This document shows, piece after piece, positions 7,067 to 13,417 of a stretch of DNA of 25,103 nt. Where the stretch lies: assembly GCA_937922955.1 (NCBI GenBank), contig CALAKO010000030.1, positions 1 through 25,103 of the forward strand. The letters run 5' to 3'. The translations under genes were made by a program, and so were the position numbers. The notes beneath the pieces are model-generated. The model had not been told where the DNA came from and searched no databases. It saw only the letters and a program-made list of their open reading frames with translations. How positions within the stretch are numbered: position 1 is the first letter of the stretch; every line of letters starts with the position of its first letter. Source of the DNA: an uncultured Peptococcaceae bacterium (GTDB taxonomy: Bacteria > Bacillota > Peptococcia > Peptococcales > Peptococcaceae).

Positions 7067-7070
7067 AAGA

Positions 7071-7116
7071 CCTTTGCCTTCCTTGTTGTCGTACAAGAAA
7101 GGCAAAGGCCTTTTTT
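7071..7116 (+). terminator. Expression-platform terminator of the Mn2+ riboswitch
   Basis: A 16-position stem (7071-7086 with 7093-7108, one C-A mismatch) around loop TGTCGT is followed by CC and six T. The 5' arm repeats the CCTTTG of the aptamer P1 3' strand (7056-7061), which offers a strand-exchange route between aptamer and terminator. Confidence 0.9.
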
Positions 7117-7148
7117 GTGCAAAAATCAAAGTAGAAAAGGAGACTAAA

Positions 7149-8003
7149 ATGGAACTTACACTCTTTGGCGCCCTTGGCGCCGTGGATGCCGGCATGGCTA
7201 TCCAATACCTCTTTGTTCTTTTGATGCTGGTTGCCATGGAAGGGCTGCTTTCTGCAGACAATGCCTTGGTGTTGGCGGTCATGGTACGTCCTCTGGCTCC
7301 GAACATGCGTCAGAAAGCGTTGTTTTATGGCCTTGTTGGGGCGGTGGTGCTGCGACTGGTGGCGCTTTTCTTCGTTTCTTACCTGGTCAACATCTGGCAG
7401 GCTCAGGCCATCGGTGCTGTTTACCTGATTTATGTAGGTCTTCACAACATCTATAAATACAAAAAAGCTCAGAACGAAGGGCATGAAAGCTCCAAAGATA
7501 AGTTGCCGGAAGATGAAGAACGCAACTATCTCTACAGTAAAAAAGATTTCTGGAAAACCGTTGCTAAAGTTGAAATCACCGATATTGCCTTCGCCGTGGA
7601 TTCCATCCTCGCAGCCGTAGCGCTGGCGATCTCTCTGCCGGCAACCGGATTGGGCCACATCGGTGGCATGGACAGCGGCCAGTTCCTCGTTGTGTTAATC
7701 GGGGGCCTTTGCGGCGTGGTGCTCATGCGTTTTGCAGCGACGATTTTTGTCAACCTGCTGGACAAACGCCCAGCACTGGAAATGGCGGCTTTTCTGCTCG
7801 TAACCTGGGTTGGGGTCAAGCTCGTTATTGTGACCTTGGCTCATGACGGTCTCGGCATTTTGCCACACGATTTCCCAGAAAGCACTCTCTGGCACGTCAT
7901 CTTCTATGGTGTGATGCTGCTCATTGCTCTTTGGGGATGGTTCTCGTCCAAGCCAAAAGAAGCGTCTGCCGATGAGGCTGAGAAAATCGATCGTACGAAA
8001 TAA
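7149..8003 (+). CDS. TerC family protein (YkoY/YceF-like), probable Mn2+ exporter
   Basis: This 284-residue integral membrane protein is a TerC family member. About seven helices are visible. The acidic metal-site motifs are MEGLLSADNALVLAVMV (Glu31, Asp37) and TDIAFAVDSILA (near residue 140-150). A lysine/glutamate-rich hydrophilic loop lies between, near residues 98-125. Family proteins such as YkoY and YceF of Bacillus move Mn2+ out of the cytosol, including for metalation of exported enzymes. Placement behind a Mn2+ riboswitch strongly supports this. ATG 7149 has AAGGAG 6 bases upstream; an earlier in-frame ATG at 7059 lies inside the riboswitch and is rejected. A close paralogue follows 165 bases downstream. 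Confidence 0.92.
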   Translation: MELTLFGALGAVDAGMAIQYLFVLLMLVAMEGLLSADNALVLAVMVRPLAPNMRQKALFYGLVGAVVLRLVALFFVSYLVNIWQAQAIGAVYLIYVGLHNIYKYKKAQNEGHESSKDKLPEDEERNYLYSKKDFWKTVAKVEITDIAFAVDSILAAVALAISLPATGLGHIGGMDSGQFLVVLIGGLCGVVLMRFAATIFVNLLDKRPALEMAAFLLVTWVGVKLVIVTLAHDGLGILPHDFPESTLWHVIFYGVMLLIALWGWFSSKPKEASADEAEKIDRTK

Positions 8004-8016
8004 AATAATCTGCGTG

Positions 8017-8077
8017 CCTTGCCAGGCATTGTTCAACGTTGGTGGTGGATCAACGATGTTGAGCAAGCCGGGCAAGG
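8017..8077 (+). other. Long imperfect hairpin between the two terC genes
   Basis: The 165-base gap between the terC genes contains a hairpin of about 21 pairs: CCTTGCC/GGCAAGG (8017-8023 with 8071-8077), GGC/GCC, GTTCAAC/GTTGAGC and GTTG/CAAC around a small loop. No T-run follows, so it is not a normal terminator. It is not a second yybP-ykoY aptamer. It could be a processing or stability element, or a remnant repeat. Possible -10 sequences (TATAGA at 8117 and 8124) lie downstream without a good -35. Confidence 0.6.
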
Positions 8078-8168
8078 CCGCTGGCATTTTCGACCGATGC
8101 TGGTGATGCAGTATGTTATAGACTATAGAAAAACACGTTGTTTGTAAAAACGAAAGGGAGTTGTTGAA

Positions 8169-8990
8169 TTGGATGTTTTGTCACTTGGTGCATTGGACGG
8201 AGGTCTTCTGATCCAATACATTTTTATTTTCTTCATTCTCGTTGCTATGGAAGGGCTGCTTTCGGCAGACAATGCCCTGGTTTTGGCGGTCATGGTGCGG
8301 CCGCTGTCCCCAAATTTACGTCAGAAAGCGCTGTTTTATGGTTTGATCGGGGCCGTGGTGCTGCGCTTCACAGCGCTCTTTTTTGTTTCCTTTCTGGCGA
8401 ACGTTTGGCAGGCCCAAGCGCTGGGGGCAGCGTACCTGATCTACGTTGGTCTCCACAACCTTTATCAGTACAACAAAGAGCATAAAAATGGCGGTGACGC
8501 GGCAAAGGAAAACATGCCAAAAGGGGAACCGGAATCCTACTTACATAGCAAAAAAGATTTTTGGATGACGGTTGTCAAAGTAGAGTTTACCGACATTGCT
8601 TTTGCCGTAGACTCCATTTTAGCGGCTGTTGCCATTGCGATTTCTCTGCCGCCAACTGGCTGGGGTCACATCGGTGGCATGGATGCTGGCGAATTCATCC
8701 TCGTGCTCTGTGGTGGTCTTTGCGGCGTGGTGCTCATGCGTTTTGCCGCTACCATTTTCGTCAAACTCCTCGACAAACGTCCTAAGCTCGAAAAAGCGGC
8801 CTTCATGCTTGTAACATGGGTAGGGATCAAGTTGGTCATCGTCACGTTGGCCCATGAACGCATCGGTGTGCTGCCAGCAGAATTTCCAGAAAGCACCCTC
8901 TGGCATGTCATCTTCTTTGGTGTGATGATCCTTATTGCTCTCTGGGGATGGTTTTCTTCCAGTCCTGACCAATCTGGAAAGAAAAAATAA
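8169..8990 (+). CDS. Second TerC family protein, tandem paralogue
   Basis: This 273-residue membrane protein is closely similar to the preceding TerC protein along nearly its whole length, with the same MEGLLSADNALVLAVMVRPL motif (Glu29, Asp35) and TDIAFAVDSILAAVAIAIS. Differences concentrate in the hydrophilic loop near residues 98-120 and at the C-terminus, which is shorter. The start is TTG at 8169, with AAAGGGAG 8 bases upstream and N-terminal alignment to the paralogue; no ATG fits. It has no riboswitch of its own, so it either shares the Mn2+-controlled transcript or uses a weak internal promoter. The dus gene follows after 30 bases. Confidence 0.9.
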   Translation: MDVLSLGALDGGLLIQYIFIFFILVAMEGLLSADNALVLAVMVRPLSPNLRQKALFYGLIGAVVLRFTALFFVSFLANVWQAQALGAAYLIYVGLHNLYQYNKEHKNGGDAAKENMPKGEPESYLHSKKDFWMTVVKVEFTDIAFAVDSILAAVAIAISLPPTGWGHIGGMDAGEFILVLCGGLCGVVLMRFAATIFVKLLDKRPKLEKAAFMLVTWVGIKLVIVTLAHERIGVLPAEFPESTLWHVIFFGVMILIALWGWFSSSPDQSGKKK

Positions 8991-9020
8991 TTTAATGAAC
9001 GTAAAGAAAGGACGACGGGC

Positions 9021-9977
9021 ATGATCGATTTTAACGTCAACCCCTTTGTGCTGGCACCTATGGCTGGAGTGACCGACAAAGCCATGCGTCTCATCTGCCG
9101 CCGTTATGGCGTCGGTTTGGAAGTGACCGAAATGGTCAGTGCTAAAGCGCTGCACTATAACAATAAAAAAAGCTACGAACTCTTTGACCTTATCGATGAA
9201 GAAGAGCCGATCGCTGTTCAGCTTTTTGGCAGTGAGCCGGACATCATGGCTGAAGGGGCACGTTTGGCCGTTGCGCATGGCGCTAAAATGATCGATGTCA
9301 ACATGGGCTGTCCCGTGCCGAAAGTGGCCAACCACGGCGAAGGCTCTGGTCTTCTGCGCACACCGGAAACTGCCTTTGCCATCATTCGTGCCATGCGTGA
9401 CGCCGTCGATGTGCCGCTGTCAGCAAAAATTCGCATCGGTTGGGAAGAACGCGACCCGCATATTGCGGATTTTGCACGTGGGCTGGAAGCGGCTGGCTGT
9501 GATTTTCTCGCTGTACACGGCCGCACGCGCAGTCAATATTACAGCGGCGACGCCGACTGGAGCGCTATTGCCGAGGTAGTAAACGCTGTCCAGATACCTG
9601 TGCTTGCTAACGGCGACGTTGTCGATGCGGCCAGTGCTCGTGCCATTCTCGACACCACCGGTGCTGCAGGCGTGATGGTGGGCCGTGGCGCTTTGGGACG
9701 GCCATGGCTCTTTGCGGAATTGCTTGCCGACTGGCAGGGGAAGCCGCTGCCAGAAGAACCAAGCATCAGTGAACGTGCCCGCGTCATGTTGGACCATGCA
9801 GCCCTTGCTTGTCAGTATAAAGGTGAGCGCATCGCTATGCAGGAAATGCGCAAGCAGATCGGTTGGTACGTCAAAGGTCTGCCGCATGCGGCCGCATTGC
9901 GACGCGATGCGTGTCTGATGAACACCTACGACGATTTGGAACAATTATTAAAGCGTGAAGGATTTCTGCAAGATTGA
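9021..9977 (+). CDS. dusB: tRNA-dihydrouridine synthase (DusB-like)
   Basis: This flavoenzyme reduces uridines in the tRNA D-loop with FMN and NADPH. The 318-residue protein has the full set of Dus landmarks: FVLAPMAGVTD at residues 9-19 (FMN-binding), the catalytic cysteine in NMGCPVPKV (Cys97), KIRIGW near 136, AVHGRTRSQYYSGDADW near 163-179, VLANGDV near 193, and GRGALGRPWLF near 221. Length and motifs suit the DusB subgroup, but the assignment among Dus types is by pattern only. An AAGGA site lies about 10 bases before the ATG. The 30-base gap to the terC paralogue suggests co-transcription. Promoters for the next gene begin after its stop. Confidence 0.93.
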   Translation: MIDFNVNPFVLAPMAGVTDKAMRLICRRYGVGLEVTEMVSAKALHYNNKKSYELFDLIDEEEPIAVQLFGSEPDIMAEGARLAVAHGAKMIDVNMGCPVPKVANHGEGSGLLRTPETAFAIIRAMRDAVDVPLSAKIRIGWEERDPHIADFARGLEAAGCDFLAVHGRTRSQYYSGDADWSAIAEVVNAVQIPVLANGDVVDAASARAILDTTGAAGVMVGRGALGRPWLFAELLADWQGKPLPEEPSISERARVMLDHAALACQYKGERIAMQEMRKQIGWYVKGLPHAAALRRDACLMNTYDDLEQLLKREGFLQD

Positions 9978-10003
9978 CACGCTGTGGCGTTACTATGAAA
10001 TTA

Positions 10004-10032
10004 ATGACAGAAATTTACTGTAAAGCTATAAT
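10004..10032 (+). promoter_or_regulatory. Distal promoter candidate of the thioredoxin-like gene
   Basis: ATGACA (10004-10009) and TATAAT (10027-10032) with a 17-base spacer. Confidence 0.45.
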
Positions 10033-10081
10033 GATGATAAAATATCATGAAAACCATTGGCGCTTTTCCTACGAGTATTCC

Positions 10082-10110
10082 TTGTCAACGCGTATGGATA
10101 ATGATAAGAT
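10082..10110 (+). promoter_or_regulatory. Proximal promoter candidate of the thioredoxin-like gene
   Basis: TTGTCA (10082-10087) and TAAGAT (10105-10110) with a 17-base spacer. With the distal one it makes a tandem pair in the 182-base gap. Confidence 0.5.
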
Positions 10111-10159
10111 AGTATATAGGGATAATAGTGAGAATGAACTTTAGGAGGTAGGCTGACTC

Positions 10160-10546
10160 ATGGAAATTCCAATGATCACCATTCAACAATACAATGACAT
10201 CGTGGCTGAAAAAGAAAAATGCTTTTTAATTTTCACCAAACAGAACTGCTCTGTTTGCGGCCGTCTGATGCCAAACATGCAAAAAATCGCTGATGAATAC
10301 AGTGCAGAACATCCAGAAATGCATTTCTACAACATGGAAATTCATGATCCAGATGCACGCGCTTTGTTCAAAAGTTGGAATTTAGTTGGGGTGCCACAGA
10401 CCTGCATCATCAACGATGGTGAATTTCAGGAAGCACTTCCAGGTGCGCTCGATCCTAACATCTATCGCGATGAAATCAACAAACTGCTCGGTATTCAGAA
10501 GAAAGGCTTCGGCGCTAAGCTGAAATCCTTCTTTAGTGGTAAGTAA
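10160..10546 (+). CDS. Thioredoxin-fold protein with CSVC motif
   Basis: This 128-residue cytosolic protein has a thioredoxin fold with the active-site motif CSVC (Cys30-Cys33) in FTKQNCSVCGRLMPNM and the cis-proline loop GVPQTCII near residues 75-82. No signal peptide is visible. The C-terminal 25 residues (QKKGFGAKLKSFFSGK) are basic and extend past the core fold, perhaps as an amphipathic helix. The motif differs from WCGPC of classical thioredoxin, so it may be a specialised thiol-disulfide or peroxide-related factor rather than the general reductase. AGGAGG is 11 bases before the ATG, a little long; an in-frame ATG at 10172 is farther away. It is a single gene with two promoter candidates and a terminator. 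Confidence 0.85.
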   Translation: MEIPMITIQQYNDIVAEKEKCFLIFTKQNCSVCGRLMPNMQKIADEYSAEHPEMHFYNMEIHDPDARALFKSWNLVGVPQTCIINDGEFQEALPGALDPNIYRDEINKLLGIQKKGFGAKLKSFFSGK

Positions 10547-10556
10547 GATCAATATC

Positions 10557-10587
10557 TATCGTCGGCTCAGCCGGCGATATTTTTTTG
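10557..10587 (+). terminator. Terminator after the thioredoxin-like gene
   Basis: TATCGTCGGC pairs with GCCGGCGATA around TCA and runs into seven or more T. Confidence 0.9.
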
Positions 10588-10594
10588 CAAAAAC

Positions 10595-10651
10595 AATCCC
10601 CACCTTGCACCGGTGACCAGCTAAGGCTGATGTCGGTGCAGGGTGGGGATT
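10595..10651 (-). terminator. Terminator after lysR, long-loop hairpin
   Basis: An 18-bp stem (10595-10612 with 10634-10651, one G-T pair) with a 21-base loop. On the minus strand it is followed by GTTTTTGC and lies 7 bases after the lysR stop. On the plus strand the trailing sequence is TTTGTTGTTT, so it may also act as a back-up for the thioredoxin gene. Confidence 0.75.
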
Positions 10652-10658
10652 TTGTTGT

Positions 10659-11531
10659 TTAGCTGAAATGGTTGCGCATTTCCTGGATGAAGGCGCTGAG
10701 GAGCGGTTTTTCATCGAGGCTGCGGTGGTAGATGCCGAAGGAGACCGGAGTGGTGTCGTTGATAGGGATGGCGCTGAGGTGTGGGGCTTGTGGTGCAAGC
10801 AGCGCAGGCAGCACGGTGATGCCGTAACCCGCTCGAACGAGGGTGGTGGCTGCTTCGACAGAGTCGCAGAGGAAGATGTCGGAGAGTGGTCGTTCGCCCA
10901 TAAGATTGCCCTGAAGGGTAACGATTGGCAGGGTGGTATGGGGCGGCGAGAGGACAACCAGCGGTGTCTGGCGCAGGTCATTGAGGCAGAGGGCGGTTGC
11001 GCTGGCGAGTGGGTGATCGGTGGGACATAGGCAGACCATCGGCACATCACAAAGGGCTGTGAATGTGCTGCGTTTGTAGAGCGGGTCATGGAAGCAAATG
11101 ACGGCGTCGAGATCGCCATCATCGAGGCGGCGGAAGATGTGTTGGAAGGGGATGACGTGCAATCGCGGATGCAGAGAGGGGTGGCTCTGGTGCAGGGCAG
11201 CGAGGGCGTCGGTGAGACGGAAGAGGGATGGGAAGTTGTTGGTGCCGAGGTTGAGAATGTCGATGCGGTTATCCTCGGGATTGGTGAATCGGCGTCTGGC
11301 GCGGCCGGCGATCTCGAGCATTTGGCGTGCATCACTGAGGAAGATGTGACCGGTTTCGGTGAGCTTGACGGAGCGGGTGCTGCGTTCAAAAAGGGTGGTG
11401 CCGAGTTCTTTTTCGAGATTGCGAATTTGCTGGCTCACGGCAGGATGGGTGACGTGGAGGTGTTCGGCGGCTTTGGTAAAGTTGAGATATTCGGCGACAG
11501 TGAGGAAGCAACGTAGCTGATCGGTGTTCAT
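10659..11531 (-). CDS. LysR family transcriptional regulator
   Basis: This 290-residue DNA-binding protein has the LysR N-terminal winged helix-turn-helix: MNTDQLRCFLTVAEYLNFTKAAEHL, then HVTHPAVSQQIRNLEKELGTTLFERSTRSVKLTETG (residues 1-61). It is followed by a periplasmic-binding-like effector domain (about 90-290) with the typical LVRAGYGITVLPALL near residue 230. The effector is unknown. The ATG at 11531 has AAAGGAG 7 bases upstream. It is divergent from an ABC exporter pair and the two promoters overlap. LysR regulators usually control the divergent neighbour and themselves, so the exporter is the predicted target. Confidence 0.92.
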   Translation of the reverse strand: MNTDQLRCFLTVAEYLNFTKAAEHLHVTHPAVSQQIRNLEKELGTTLFERSTRSVKLTETGHIFLSDARQMLEIAGRARRRFTNPEDNRIDILNLGTNNFPSLFRLTDALAALHQSHPSLHPRLHVIPFQHIFRRLDDGDLDAVICFHDPLYKRSTFTALCDVPMVCLCPTDHPLASATALCLNDLRQTPLVVLSPPHTTLPIVTLQGNLMGERPLSDIFLCDSVEAATTLVRAGYGITVLPALLAPQAPHLSAIPINDTTPVSFGIYHRSLDEKPLLSAFIQEMRNHFS

Positions 11532-11549
11532 GAGCAGACTCCTTTCTAA

Positions 11550-11570
11550 TTAGTAAGTTTTGTTTACCAA
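11550..11570. promoter_or_regulatory. Candidate LysR operator
   Basis: Inverted repeat TTAGTAA-N7-TTACCAA fits the LysR T-N11-A style. It directly abuts the -10 of the lysR promoter and covers its transcript start, which would suit autoregulation. Confidence 0.45.
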
Positions 11571-11598
11571 TGGTAGCATATTCTAAATTCCAAATCAA
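11570..11598 (-). promoter_or_regulatory. lysR promoter
   Basis: Minus-strand TTGATT (11598-11593) and TACCAT (11575-11570) with a 17-base spacer. Confidence 0.5.
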
Positions 11599-11616
11599 GG
11601 ACAGCTTGCGTATAAT
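11588..11616 (+). promoter_or_regulatory. Promoter of the ABC exporter operon
   Basis: TTCCAA (11588-11593) and TATAAT (11611-11616) with a 17-base spacer. It overlaps the lysR -35, so the two promoters share DNA and may compete for RNA polymerase. Confidence 0.55.
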
Positions 11617-11657
11617 AGAGACGATAGTCCTTATTTGATGTGAAAGGAGTTTTGCTT

Positions 11658-13403
11658 ATGGTTGGAACGCTGTTGTCTCAGCTTAAAGAATATCGCAGGG
11701 CGTCGTGGTTGTCGCCGCTGTTTACTGGACTGGAAGTATTGATGGAAATTTTGATTCCATTTATTATTGCCGAACTGATCGACAAGGGAATTGAGGCGGG
11801 AAACATTCATGAAGTGTACCGTTATGGCATTCTGATGTTGATCATGGCTTTTTTTTCGCTGGCGTTCGGTGTGTTGGCTGGGCGTTTTTCGGCAAAGGCG
11901 TCGTCAGGGTTTGCGTGCAATTTACGCAGCGGCATGTACGCTAATATCCAGACGTTTTCCTTTGCCAACATTGACAAGTACAGCACGGCTGGTTTGGTCA
12001 CTCGTATGACGACGGACGTAACGAATGTGCAGAACGCGTATCAGATGATTCTGCGCATTGCGGTGCGGTCGCCGCTGATGATGATTTGCAGCTTGGTGAT
12101 GTGCTTCATCATTAGTCCGCAGCTGAGCTGCATCTTTTTTGTGGCGATTTTGATTTTAGCGACCGCTTTGGTGTTCATTATGAAGCGCACCACGAAGATT
12201 TTTACGGAAGTATTCCGTAAGTACGACGATTTGAATGCGAGCGTGCAGGAAAATGTGTCGGCGATTCGAGTGGTCAAAGCGTTTGTACGTGAAGAGCGCG
12301 AGAATGAGAAGTTTGAACAGGCGGCCACGCGGCTGTATCGTCTTTTTGTGAAGGCGGAAGGGCTGCTGGCGTTGAACAATCCTGTGATGATGTTTGTTGT
12401 GTATGGCTGCATTCTGGCGCTGTCGTGGTTTGGGGCGCATTTTATTGTAGCGGGTGACTTAACCACAGGGAATCTGACGTCGCTGTTTAGTTACGTTATG
12501 AGTGTGCTCATGAGCTTGATGATGTTGTCGATGGTGTTTGTTATGATTACGATGAGTGCCGCCAGCGCACGCCGCATTGCGGAGGTGCTGGAAGAAAGAC
12601 CGTACCTAACCAATCCCGACGAGCCACTGACGACAGTGCGCGATGGCAGCATTGATTTTGACCATGTGGATTTCGCTTATCGCCATGGCAGCGGTGAGCT
12701 GGTGCTGCATGATATTGATTTGCACATTCACTCCGGCGAAACGATTGGCATCATTGGCGGAACGGGCTGCGGCAAGTCCACGCTGGTCAGCCTGGTGAGC
12801 CGTCTCTACGATGTGGATGCCGGCAGTGTGCGGGTTGGCGGCATCGATGTGCGACAGTACGACATGGAGGCATTGCGCGAGCAAGTAGCGGTGGTATTGC
12901 AGAAGAATACGCTGTTTTCTGGAACGATCCTCGACAATCTGCGTTGGGGCAATTCGGAGGCCACCGAAGAAGAATGCGCAGCGGCGTGTCGTGCGGCTTG
13001 TGCGGATGAGTTCATTGCGCGCTTTCCGGATGGATATCAAACCTGGGTCGAACAGGGTGGCAGCAATCTGTCCGGCGGTCAGAAACAGCGCCTCTGCATT
13101 GCGCGGGCTTTGCTGAAAAAGCCGAAGGTGCTCATCCTTGACGACTCAACGAGCGCTGTCGATACTGCCACCGATGCCAGCATTCGCCGCGCTTTTGCTG
13201 AGGAAATCCCTGGTACGACGAAGCTCATTGTGGCACAGCGCATTTCCAGCGTGCAGGAGGCCGACCGCATCCTGGTGCTTGACGATGGGCGCGTGAGCGG
13301 ATTTGACACTCATGAAGCGCTGGTTGAAAATAACGCCATTTATCGCGAAATCTTCATTGCCCAAACTCAGGGCGGCGGCGATTTCGACGAGGCATTGATG
13401 TGA
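11658..13403 (+). CDS. ABC exporter half-transporter with degenerate catalytic site
   Basis: This 581-residue protein fuses a six-helix ABC exporter membrane domain (residues about 15-310) to one ATP-binding domain. The ATPase motifs are Walker A GGTGCGKST (near 366), Q-loop VVLQKNTLF, signature LSGGQKQRL (near 470), Walker B VLILDDSTSAVD (near 490), and AQR in place of the H-loop AHR (near 525). The catalytic glutamate is Asp and the switch histidine is Gln, as in the degenerate half of heterodimeric exporters such as TM287/288 or BmrC/BmrD. The ATG at 11658 has AAAGGAG 8 bases upstream. The partner gene begins 15 bases after the stop. The substrate is probably a drug or lipid-like compound, but this cannot be read from sequence. 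Confidence 0.93.
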   Translation: MVGTLLSQLKEYRRASWLSPLFTGLEVLMEILIPFIIAELIDKGIEAGNIHEVYRYGILMLIMAFFSLAFGVLAGRFSAKASSGFACNLRSGMYANIQTFSFANIDKYSTAGLVTRMTTDVTNVQNAYQMILRIAVRSPLMMICSLVMCFIISPQLSCIFFVAILILATALVFIMKRTTKIFTEVFRKYDDLNASVQENVSAIRVVKAFVREERENEKFEQAATRLYRLFVKAEGLLALNNPVMMFVVYGCILALSWFGAHFIVAGDLTTGNLTSLFSYVMSVLMSLMMLSMVFVMITMSAASARRIAEVLEERPYLTNPDEPLTTVRDGSIDFDHVDFAYRHGSGELVLHDIDLHIHSGETIGIIGGTGCGKSTLVSLVSRLYDVDAGSVRVGGIDVRQYDMEALREQVAVVLQKNTLFSGTILDNLRWGNSEATEEECAAACRAACADEFIARFPDGYQTWVEQGGSNLSGGQKQRLCIARALLKKPKVLILDDSTSAVDTATDASIRRAFAEEIPGTTKLIVAQRISSVQEADRILVLDDGRVSGFDTHEALVENNAIYREIFIAQTQGGGDFDEALM

Positions 13404-13417
13404 GAGGAGGCAGAGCA

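Noticed and set aside
7059..7148. In-frame upstream start for the first TerC gene
   Set aside because: It lies inside the riboswitch P1 and terminator; the ATG at 7149 has AAGGAG at proper spacing and aligns with the paralogue.
8004..8168. A second Mn2+ riboswitch before the second terC
   Set aside because: No GGGGAGTAG, GTGAGT or ATAAGGAATGACC-like segments are present in the gap.
10048..10113. 21-codon ORF between dus and the thioredoxin-like gene
   Set aside because: No Shine-Dalgarno site, it overlaps the proximal promoter, and the peptide has no feature.
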